DNA of 64,000 bases from Psococerastis gibbosa. Taxonomy: Eukaryota > Arthropoda > Insecta > Psocodea > Psocidae. Shown here piece by piece: positions 49,101-58,888 of the stretch. Numbering within the stretch: position 1 is the first letter of the stretch; every line of letters starts with the position of its first letter. The stretch covers positions 20,150,001 through 20,214,000 of the forward strand of contig OZ020484.1 in NCBI GenBank assembly GCA_963971405.1, read 5' to 3'. The notes below the pieces were generated by a model. That model was not told where the DNA came from and did no database searches. It was given only the letters and a program-made list of their open reading frames with translations. The position numbers and the translations under genes are program-made.

Positions 49101-51710
49101 TAAATTTGTTTAAACAATTAGCTAACGGTAGGCTATGTAGTTAACTATCAATGGAAATTATGTCTACAATCTACAAATTACGGTGCCAAGCCTAATAATA
49201 GCCAAAGGTGAAAAGACTTACCTTCCAGGCACTTCCAAAAGTTTTCGTTTTGCGCGACCTTTCGAGCCTCTTAGATTAGCAAAGCCCCTTTGAAACGGGG
49301 ACAAGCCGGTTTCTTTCCCACTACCTTGTCTTCTAAAATTGACTGCGTCTGACGTCGGTACCACATATACATGTTGTCGGAGTTCCTAAACGACCAAGAA
49401 TACAACTGTAAAATATTGAGCCGTTTAGCGTGACACATAGCAGCATAGTATTGTCATTGGATGAAAACGCATCTCGTCACGGCTCGGTTACAACCTAAAC
49501 CAGGAGCTCAGCCGCAACTGATTTTTACATTCTAGGTTAAATCATAATCTTAAATTGCTTACATCCATAAGTTTAATGTACAACTGACTCTTCTTAGCAT
49601 GGAGCTCAGCACGAACATCCCGAAGAGCTTCGATTCCGGCCAACTGACCTTCACTGAGGGCCAGCGCCGCATTCAGGCACTGAGTGGCTGTCGTGTACTG
49701 TTTACGAGCCAACTGCTGTCCCAGCTGACTTGGCACTTCTCTTAATTGTGCACTATAACGAATTAAAAAATATGCCTGCATTAGTCTATGTTCGAAGTCC
49801 CTTCAATATAATATGCACTAGGGACTAAGCTGTCAAATGTTTGTGTGACCCCCTGGGCCTAACACAGAAGCATCCTCTCTACATGGCATAGGCTCACGGC
49901 TGACGACAAACAACAAACTGTTGTTTTGTAATATTACTTCGTCCGTCACGCATGGACCAATAGGCATAGCTAATTATACTGTGCGAGTCACCGTGCCTTC
50001 CCGAAGCATAAATATGTATATATTGCCAAGTATACTATTCTCTCTATGTAACATATTGACGACGACCACCCGTTACAATGGGTCAAAACGTTTTGCTGCT
50101 TCATTACTCGTGCTGCGGATGGCCATCCATAGTCAACCATACAGTCCATACTACCCAACCACGATAGGATGACATTTGGAACACTTATAAAAATCGAATA
50201 AACTCGGTGTTCCGTCTTCTTCAGCTCATGCAAGTTTTCGAATAGTGTTCCAAATGTCATGGTATCGCGGTCGGGTAGTACCCTCACCCACCTACTCTCA
50301 AGTCTGGTCATAGAACCGTCCATTTACCCACATGTCACCGAGAAGTTGAAGAGCATGCTTTAGTTCCACCCCCTCCAGCCAAGTTTTCGAATAAAGTGTT
50401 CCAAATGTCATGGTACCGCGGTCGGGTAGTACCCTCACCCACCTACTCCCAAGTCTAGTCCATTTACTCACATGTCATCGAGAAGTTGAAGAGCATGCTT
50501 TAGTTCCACCCCCTCCAGCCAAGTTTTCGAATAAAGTGTTCCAAATGTCATGGTACCGCGGTCGGGTAGTACCCTCACCCACCTACTCCCAAGTCTAGTC
50601 CATTTACTCACATGTCATCGAGAAGTTGAAGAGCATGCTTTAGTTCCACCCCCTCCAGCCAAGTTTTCGAATAAAGTGTTCCAAATGTCATGGTACCGCG
50701 GTCGGGTAGTACCCTCACCCACCTACTCCCAAGTCTAGTCCATTTACTCACATGTCATCGAGAAGTTGAAGAGCATGCTTTAGTTCCACCCCCTCCAGCC
50801 ACTGCTTCCGCAGTTCTTCGCGACGACATCGCAAAAGCACTTTACATTCCTCAAGGTGCTCCTTTACACTCTGCATTTTTTCCCTTGACGTCGTTATCTA
50901 AATAAATTTTTTTAATTAACAAGCATAACCATATATTCCTGTTAAGAAGACAAATACAACCGAGAAAATGTTCGTTAGGGGACTCAGGTTGGAGTTGCTG
51001 CATCGTGCCCAGCCAGGAGTCAGGATCTGAATGCCTAAAACTCGATGAACCGAGTATATTTTCAATTTCATGTATGTAAATGTTTCCTATACGGCTAATC
51101 CTGTTAGAAAATGTAGCCTTTAGACACTGCAAGGACCGGAAAAGGCCACATCAGCGCTTACTTGTGTTGAAACTTTGCCGAAGGTTTGCATGACACTCGA
51201 GAGCTGATCTCCATTGCGAGACACAAGGTCCTCCAGTCTTTTGTCGCTTCTCTTGTAGTCTTTTTCGAGTTTGGCCTTTTCGCGCTCACGCTGCTCTTCG
51301 GATTCACTCGAGCAAAGCTCCCGAATAACCGACATCAGGACATTACTCTGAAAACATTCGATGATTAATACATGTCATTATAATCACCCTTTAGTACAAA
51401 AGAACTAGGGCAATATGCAAAGCATTTATAAATTAAAGAAAAGAAAACGAATAGCTCTCTTGAACAACCTTTTAACTCCAGCTTTAACCTCCAGTTTCAA
51501 AAATATTAATATTAATTTCTTCCATCTACTGGAGAAGATTGGCCACTAGCAATAAGGGACGTTCTATACAGAACTAATCGACATACAGTATAAAAAATGG
51601 CACTTAGAGCGTTATTCATAATTATTCCAATAAGAAATTTTTAACGTACTCACCGGTTCTTTGCTTTGTTTGATACCCCTGGGGGGCTTTGTAGGAGTCC
51701 CTTCCTCCAT
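43197..51710 (-). CDS. Sec8: exocyst complex component 4 (Sec8), complete
   Basis: Subunit of the exocyst, which tethers secretory vesicles to the plasma membrane. Fourteen exons on the minus strand: 51654-51710, 51162-51347, 50752-50897, 49563-49752, 49222-49385, 48746-48878, 47754-48032, 47070-47291, 46335-46601, 45766-45986, 45098-45326, 44393-44560, 43784-43945, 43197-43568. All junctions keep frame and give 931 aa, close to human EXOC4 (974). Matches to EXOC4 run throughout: SKEPSNVLMSVIRELC near the N-terminus, RREELRKQWLEGVELKHALQ, AAYRGIVQ, SLPNW, CLLVLHLEVRVQCFHYL, and YIFEGLGHLIAKILISSAQY near the C-terminus. The N-terminus is helical and charged, as expected for the CorEx coiled-coil segment. 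A tttatt (AATAAA on the minus strand) at 43180-43185 lies 12 nt past the stop, so the 3' UTR may be very short. Exon 3 is partly duplicated in tandem (50230-50800). Confidence 0.95.
43981..44055. mobile_element. perfect hairpin element in a Sec8 intron
   Basis: Arms 43981-44008 and 44028-44055 are exact 28-bp inverses, beginning GCAGGCTGATCATGGCGATT, with a 19-bp loop. Longer or diverged relatives are at 60012-60171 and about 41398-41510. It starts 35 bp upstream (gene sense) of the exon at 43784-43945. Confidence 0.75.
48159..48492. mobile_element. hAT-like MITE in a Sec8 intron, 334 bp
   Basis: Ends CAGTGCCGGGTTTGGCC and GGCCTTCCCGGCACTG are inverted repeats. Identical 8-bp flanks ttgctggt are at 48151-48158 and 48493-48500. 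GGGGGCCC words lie near both ends. It occupies the intron between exons 48746-48878 and 47754-48032. Confidence 0.88.
50230..50800. repeat. 140-bp tandem array that copies the donor half of Sec8 exon 3
   Basis: Near-identical 140-bp units start with catggtaccgcggtcgggtag at 50409, 50549 and 50689; a slightly diverged unit has it at 50258. Each unit contains 49 bp of exon sequence (cgagaagttgaagagcatgc to cctccagcc) plus the GTGAGT donor and 91 bp of flanking intron. Exonic copies lie at 50332-50380, 50472-50520, 50612-50660 and, in the real exon, 50752-50800. The three extra copies have no acceptor in front. The unit length is not a multiple of three. Confidence 0.92.
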
Positions 51711-51960
51711 TCTTAATTAAAAATAAAACGACAAATCGTAAGTAATCTTGATTAGTCAGCCTAAAATAAAAATGATTTATTAAAAATTAGTTAACACTTG
51801 CAACCACTCAGAACAGTCCCCATAAATAGTACTCGTTCTTATTTTTGAAAAGTTTTACAAAACAAATTGGCAGTTCAAAATTCTAACGTCCACAATTTTT
51901 TTTCGGTTTTCTTTTTCATCTAAATTTTTAAATATTCAAGACTAAATTCTTTGTTTAAAA
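51711..51960. promoter_or_regulatory. short divergent intergenic region between Sec8 and alpha-tubulin
   Basis: The Sec8 ATG (minus, 51710) and the proposed alpha-tubulin ATG (plus, 51961) are 250 bp apart and point away from each other. The stretch is AT-rich with no obvious TATA box on either side. A shared bidirectional promoter is the simplest reading, conditional on the tubulin first exon being right. Confidence 0.5.
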
Positions 51961-54900
51961 ATGGTATGTATCTCTTTAGGTTTCTTGATAGCAATACATG
52001 TTAAATTTCAGGAATTTAGCGGTTTTCAGGTCTTTAATCGGAAGTATAACCTGCGCTGTTTCCAAAATCCTACTAATACAGGAATAAAAGGATATTAGAA
52101 GCCTTACAGGACTAATTTAACACGACAATAAATGAAAGTTCTGACCACAAATCATTAACAAAACCCTGATACGGTTTTAAATCAAACCACTTGTCAAGGT
52201 CACCTTGCGAATCATACGTACTGTATTGTATGGGAAAAGGATTATAACAAAAAAAAACTTCCCTTTGCATTTCAAAACCACAATTCCTACAAGGCAATAG
52301 AATACCCCAAAACACCACTCTTTATAACGTTATTACATGCGGACCAATGTGCAATGGCAAAAGCCAAAGGCTGGGACCGCGTAGTTGGCAGAAAATAGAG
52401 TACATGACTGGATTCGTTTCAGACACGGGAGTGCATTTCTATTCACGTGGGGCAAGCAGGAATACAGCTGGGCAGCACCATTTGGGAACTCTACTGCTTA
52501 GAACATGGAATTCAACAAAATGGCATGCCAATTGAAGGAAGCAGCGGTGACAGCGGGTGCCCCACCTTCTTCACAGAAGCCATGAGCGGCAAACAAGTCC
52601 CTCGCAGCGTAATGATCGATCTAGAACCTACAGTTATCGGTAATACATTAGAAAAACAACACTTTCGATATTACAAAACTAAAAAAGGCCTAGGTAGCCC
52701 AAATCAATGCTCTAAGTTTAAGATAGGAAAGAAATCGAAGTATTCTTTGCCAAACCACAAATAAAAATATAAATTGTATTATTCATCAATTTCATCATTA
52801 CAGTGGATTCACTCCACACCAATATATAAATATTTCTGTTAAATTTTACAATACACGTAATCAACAAGTAACTGACAAAGTATAAAGTAAAATCGTCAAA
52901 ATCAGGTAGTTTTGTCATGGTGCTAGTGCCTCAGTGACAGTGTAGAAAGCTTTCTCTAAGAGATGGTTTCTAAGCAATTTAGGGAAGTTAGAAGCATTTC
53001 TCGCCGCTCTCAGTTCGATAGGGAGTTTTCTAAGGTAGGCGAAACCTTGTAGTATAGGATCCAGTCGCTCACACTTGGCTTTGCGTGGCGCTGGCCTTAC
53101 AAGGTCCCCCCGTTGCCTCGTGTTGTAGATATCTTAAGCAATACCTAATACAAATCATAAAATCAGGACAGCAACAGCCAATGCTGGGCTAATATTTCAA
53201 AGACCTAGAACTACTTGGTGATACTTGACTGGGAATAATAATAACTTCTCTTATATTAATAGGATAAGTAGTAATCAACAATTAAAGTCAGTTTACTCAG
53301 AAAAAAAAAATACACCAGAAAACCTTTCATGTTCTTCTTTGTGACTAAATGGAATTTATTAGACATCATTCAGACATAAATATAAATGTTCAAAATGATT
53401 TTTATTACAGACCAGATTCGTACTGGGCCTTACAAAAACTTTTTCCACCCGGACCAAATGATTGCTGGTACCGAAGATGCGGCCAATAACTTTGCACGAG
53501 GGAAATACACAGTGGGTAGGGAACATATCGACAATGTGATGAATACTCTTCGTAAAATGGCTGCCTCGTGTGATGGCCTACAGGGGTTCCTAGTGTTCCA
53601 CTCATTCGGCGGAGGTACTGGCAGCGGCTTTTCCTCACTTCTGCTCGATCAGTTGAGAATGGAATTTGGGAAAAAGACCCACCTACAATTCGCAGTGTAC
53701 CCAGCACCCAAGGTAATTTCGTTAGGCGCAGATTCCACCAACGTCAATAGCGATATTACATGTTTTTGACGTAGCAGACATTTTTAGACAGTCTAAAAAT
53801 AAATAAATAAGGACTTTTTTTGTTCAATTACTAAGCCAAATTAATAAGCCCTCTCTTACATTCAACCAGGAAGACCCGGGAAATGCCAGCTACTACGTCA
53901 AAAAACATTTAATATCACTATTGACGTAGGTAGAATCAGCGCCTTGAGAGTGCACAGCCCGTAGGAAATTGGCAACCCGAAATTTATTACTTTTTATTTT
54001 TTATTTAATTAACTAAGCATGTTATTAAAGATTTGGCTCATCAAAGTTGTAGAAGACTACTTCAAGCATCATATAATAAGGTATTTTTAGTTTTCGAAAT
54101 GAGGTTCTGTAGGGACAGTTTTGGTCACAAGGTTCGCTGACGACAAACCGATATCCATATTATTCAAAATGGCCGCCGTTTGCATGTGAAAACTAAGCTC
54201 TTAGCATCTAATTAATTCTTTTAATATTTTTTATAATATTTTTACTATGCTTGGACCTTATTTCGCTGCATATAATTTAATATATACATTCTCCATGATT
54301 TATAGAAAAATATCACTTTAAAATAATACGTTATTAAAAATAATTTTAAAATAGTATTGAGGCTTATGGAAAAATCAACGCTTTGATATCATTGCAACTG
54401 GTGCTGCCATCTACAAAATAACGTCACAAATGAACCTCATTGTAGTTTTTTTATAAAATCGCTTTTACGTGAAAAGTTATTGTTTATAAAATATCTATCT
54501 GTATGTTTATGAAAAAACTACAATTTCGAAAATTAAAAATTTCTTATAATATGATGCATGAAGTAGTCTTCTACAACTTTGATGAGCCAAATCTTTAATA
54601 ACATGCTTAGTTAATGAAATAAAAAATAAAAGGGAATAAATTTCGGGTTACCAATTTTCTACGGGCTGTACACTCTTAATATTTAATTTAAATATTTGAT
54701 TTAAAAAATATTTGATTAAAAAACAAACGGTTTTTTATTCAATTCTAGAGTATTAGCTCGTAGATAATGAATAATGTCAATCAAGATAAAAATACATTGG
54801 TTGCCAACATTCCTTAACTTCAAGAATAAAATGGATAAGATTTTCGTCACTAGCTGTTTGTTGGGCACTCGTAGAGAAGGCAAACATTACTAGACAAGGT

Positions 54901-56873
54901 TTCAAAATGTCAGCTGGTTGTAACTACCACTTGAGATTAGACTAATAAGGGAAGAGAGAGAAGAATTGCTGTAATAAGGACAGATCAAACAATTGTTACT
55001 ATGCAACTGTTTTCAGATTTCAGCGGCCGTAGTAGAACCATACAATTCAATTCTGATGACTCATAGCACAATTGACAACACAGATTGCGCTTTTATGGTA
55101 GACAACCAGGCTATTTATGAGATCGTTGAGAAAAAATTATCAATAGAACGACCCCATCTGCAAAATCTTAACTCGCTCATTGCACAGGTAAGCCATCACT
55201 TCACGATACAAATAATTGAGCACGTGACGCCAGAGATATACAGTATGTCAAATTTTTTTTATTACATATTACAGAATACACGATTCTTGGATTTTTAACA
55301 AATCTCAATTAAGTAGTGACGGGCATTATGCGTTACATAATTGATGCATCTTTTATTATGCTTCAGGTGATGTCTTCCATAACTGCATCGCTCAGATTTG
55401 ATGGTTCATTAAACGTGGATCTGAATGAATTTCAAACCAATCTAGTCCCGTACCCCAGGATACATTTCCCGGTGGCAACCTATTCACCAATTATTGCAGC
55501 AGAAAAATGTAATCACGAGGGGAACACTGTGGCCCAGATAACAGCCGAATGCTTTGATTCAGCGAATCAAATGGTCAAGTGCAACCCTTCCAGTGGCAAG
55601 TACATAGCCTGCTGTCTACTGTACAGAGGAGACGTTGTGCCTAAGGATATCAATGCCGCTATTGCAGCCGTTAAATGGAAGCACGGTGTACATTTTGTTG
55701 ACTGGTGTCCCACGGGTTTCAAGGTAAGGATCAACTGTACACAATATGATTACAAAGGCTTTCACGGCCGGAGTGCCCTTTCAGAACGACCACGGCCTAT
55801 CACCCCGGATTCTACTGCTTCGTCAAGCTACTGTACACACTGCACTGATCACTCGAAATACTCCTTTTCTCGGTTACTTAATATGCACCTTAATGCACTT
55901 AATGCACCTTGCTTTAGTAGGGCCCTAAATAAACAAGGTGGATACTGTAAACATATTCATCGACAGCAGAATATCCCCAATCATACCTTTTCCAACATTC
56001 TCACATTTACCTATCAGTTTCACTCTATAACAGTCTTCCTGAGTTCATAAAAAAATCTACGACCCAAAAAACAATTCATCAGTAAACTTAGATTTCATCT
56101 GTCGCAAAACCAACTGACAAATATTACAGCAATAGCATAACAACCCCGGATTCAACAGAGTGATAAACATATTTATCTTAGTTTATGACATGCTTTGTGA
56201 TGTCATTTAAACACAATAATTATAGTTTATACACTATATATATTACGAAAGTTATTAATATTAAGTGGGCCCAGCACGGGAGAAATCCTTTGGGCCACCC
56301 CTACTTCATTATATTCTCACTGTACTCGTATATATGTAATATTGAAGAGACGCAATACATTTATTTATTTATAAGATCGCCGTTTTGCCACGTGTTTATA
56401 AAGATATGACAATATTTTATCTTACTTCGGTACAACATGGAATTTACTAGGCCTATAATAATCTATTTAAGTACAACACAAAAAAAAATTCACAGCTTGA
56501 AAATGAACAAAAACAACTTTGGTAATGAGTTAATGTGCAAAATATTGTGGCTTATAAAACATTTTTGCTATTAATCTGTCTTTAGGTGGGCATTAACAAC
56601 CAGCCTCCAACACCTTTACCGGCCTGTGGCATGGCGAAAGTTTCACGGGCAGTGTCCATGATTTCTAACACCACGGCGATTGTGGAAGCATGGAAGAAAC
56701 TTAACCAGAAGTTCGATCTAATGTTCAATAAGAGGGCTTTTGTGCATTGGTACATTAGTGAAGGCATGGAGGAGGCTGAAATGATGGAAGCCAGAGAAGA
56801 CCTGGCTGCTTTGGAAAATGATTATAAAGAGATTGCAGAAGATTCGGAAGTTCAAGAAAAATCAGAATACTAA
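51961..56873 (+). CDS. divergent alpha-tubulin
   Basis: Alpha subunit of the microtubule heterodimer. Coding exons 2-6 are firm: 52423-52639, 53411-53712, 55017-55187, 55367-55723, 56586-56873. Exon 1 is probably just ATG at 51961-51963, followed at once by GTATGT. The total is 445 aa, close to the usual 450. Conserved features include [12 protein letters not shown], the GGGTGSG nucleotide loop ([12 protein letters not shown]), [20 protein letters not shown] with the catalytic glutamate kept, [41 protein letters not shown], and a C-terminal tyrosine (KSEY). Unusual: the luminal loop that carries Lys40 is about three residues shorter and reads [16 protein letters not shown], with no lysine. 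The VIDEVRTG motif reads VIDQIRTG. A threonine may be inserted after Met1. Divergence resembles germline-type isotypes such as Drosophila alphaTub67C. The frames are intact, so it is not called a pseudogene. Confidence 0.88.
53725..53943. mobile_element. hairpin MITE (GGCGGGG family) split by a SINE
   Basis: The left arm starts GGCGCAGATTCCACCAACGT and the right arm ends with the inverse, tagaatcagcgcc. The centre is interrupted at 53801-53880 by a SINE. Flanks tta and ttg fit a degraded 3-bp duplication. It begins 12 bp after the alpha-tubulin exon ending at 53712. Confidence 0.8.
53801..53880 (-). mobile_element. SINE copy nested in the hairpin MITE
   Basis: On the minus strand: cccgggtcttcctggttgaa, tgtaagagagggctta, ttggcttagtaattg, then the attt tail. 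It is shortened, with the ctccgctagg block deleted. Its position between the two arms shows that it arrived after the MITE. Confidence 0.75.
53945..54678. mobile_element. non-autonomous DNA transposon with about 120-bp terminal inverted repeats
   Basis: The left arm starts TGAGAGTGCACAGCCCGTAG and passes through ggcaacccgaaatttatt, aagcatgttattaaagattt and catcaaagttgtagaagact. The right arm repeats all of these inverted, ending tacgggctgtacactctta. The interior (about 54110-54480) has no coding frame. It directly abuts the hairpin MITE, in the alpha-tubulin intron 53713-55016. Confidence 0.8.
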
Positions 56874-58387
56874 AGATAGTGAGTGGTAGATACAGGCAAA
56901 GCAATCTCAATCCAGTGTTTGGTTCACAAAAATAACAAATTTACTTAATTTTAGCAGTTCTCTTGCCAAGCTATTTTTTTTAGGTGAGTGATGTTTGAAA
57001 TTAGAGAAGGACAAGAGAATGGACTTCAAGTATACAAGATAAGGGTAACAATTAACAAGGCTGGGCGAGGGTATTTTTTTTTTACTGTCAGGGGGGGGGG
57101 GTCATGATAAAATTGGAGGGAAAGGCACTTCCATAGAATGGCAATCTTTTAATTTTTCTCCAGTATATCAATTTGGAACTTTTTTAATGGCTAATTAAAC
57201 CTATTTGACATTTCTTAAGCCGGCATTTCTTGTAGCTTATTCCCCCTAATATTTATTCGATTGAATAAATATAATATAAATATAATATAAATATATATAA
57301 TCAGGGTCATTCAATATATATATAGCCTATGTATATTATCTCTTTATACACCATTACTCCTACTTATTTCTGCCCTTAGTTACCAATGGATATTTAATTG
57401 AAGGCGCCTCCTTAAATACGGTTTTATGGACATTTAAGAGTATTTAAGAAGCCAACCACTCTACTTAGTCAATTATTAGGTTTGATTCGTTTGAACCACT
57501 ACTTCAAAAACTAGCACGACTTCAAACTAATATAGACTAATTTTTCATAATGTTTGCCAATAATACAAGGGCTATTTCATACCATACGACTTAGATTAAT
57601 TTAAGATTCCAGATTGCTTTCCTATTTAAATCGACTAATGTGACTCACCAGTGCTTATCTTCCACAGTAAAATACTCTCAATGGACACCGCATAAGCTGA
57701 ATTTTTAGTAGATGAGTAGTTTCGTAGAAAAATACAATATAGAGAAATAAACTATTATGGTTTAAATTACGAAATAACAGTAATAAACAAGAATTATTTG
57801 TAATTTCTAAAAATTGTTTAACGAAATGACAATGTAAACGGTTCCGCCATGTTTTGCCTCTCTTGTTTATCATTCCATCTAATGCCACGACTTTTATTAA
57901 AGATGTTGGCGCCAAAACGTTTATACTTGATAAAATATTAGTTTATCTTCATTTTTTAATCACCCATTGTCATAAGATAGCAATTTGTTAATGAAAGGTA
58001 AAATTTCGTTAATTTTGTTTATAACAGTGGATAATTATTATCATGTACCTAAAGTAAACAGTGACAGTCCGTGTTGCATCATGTATTATTAAATACATAC
58101 ACTAGGTACCACGTACAGGTTAGGTAGGTAAGGTAAAAATGTGACAATATGCCTACGTAGGGGGCAGGGGGTAGGGGGTAGCTGCCCCCCAAATTTCGTA
58201 GTAAGTCTGTTGTAAGTAAATTTATTAAGTTATAATTTAATAAGTAAATAACTAAGTTTTTTATTTATTTATATTAATTTAAGGGCGCGAGGCCACGCTT
58301 GTGGCATATGCGCCAAGTTGTCTTAGTAGTTATATCGCTTTTAGAAGCTCTGTGTGGTGGAGAAAGGCTGAAAGTGAGACGACATTA
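56874..58387. other. 3' flank of alpha-tubulin, intergenic
   Basis: Contains an AATAAA near 57264 as a possible tubulin polyadenylation signal, a T-run plus G-run near 57076-57101, and a G-rich palindromic stretch near 58141-58188 (gggggcagggggtaggggg...tgcccccc). No further gene was recognised. Confidence 0.5.
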
Positions 58388-58640
58388 CTAACGTCGTCTC
58401 CCAGGATTAGGCCTAGAGAGAGTTGATTGTATGTTGTACATTGCACAAGCTGTTTGATAGTTGGGGCAGTCTGCAAGTATGTGTTCAACAGTAAGTGGGC
58501 AAGCACACTGGTTACATTGGGGTGGTAGGTCTTTGCTCATTAGGTACGAATGAGTTAGATGCGTGTGTCCTATGCGCAATCTCGCGAGCGAGACTTCAAG
58601 GCGGCGCGACCTCTGTCTGGGATGATGTTTCCCACTCGCC
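58388..58640 (-). pseudogene. LINE RNase H-end relic
   Basis: The minus-strand translation reads RRLEVSLARLRIGHTHLTHS, then YLMSKDLPPQCNQCACPLTV and EHILADCPNYQ. This is the end of an R1/Jockey-type polyprotein: a C-x2-C zinc knuckle followed by an H-x4-C-type pattern. No upstream catalytic region remains. Confidence 0.8.
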
Positions 58641-58888
58641 TATGTTAGGCTTTATGATGTGAAGTTTTTTATAGGTAGTTAGGTGCTAAGTTTATTATAT
58701 TATTTATTATAGTTTATTAAATTTATTATTATTATTATTATTTTAAGTATAGCTACTAACTTATTGATACACTACAAGGTTTTTCATAATTAGGCCTAAA
58801 AATATAAACATATATTCTCTAGTGAATATTATTTGTATTATTACACTTTCAACACAATTTTTTGAAAATTTTTGTAGATGGTCTTCTC

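Noticed and set aside
50410..50905. Repeated 62-residue plus-strand frames starting MVPRSGSTLTHLLPSLV
   Set aside because: They are the antisense reading of the 140-bp tandem array derived from Sec8 exon 3; identical frames recur because the DNA repeats.
51120..51335. ATG at 51335 as the Sec8 start
   Set aside because: An upstream exon (51654-51710) with its own ATG splices in frame and supplies the SKEP residues typical of the Sec8 N-terminus.
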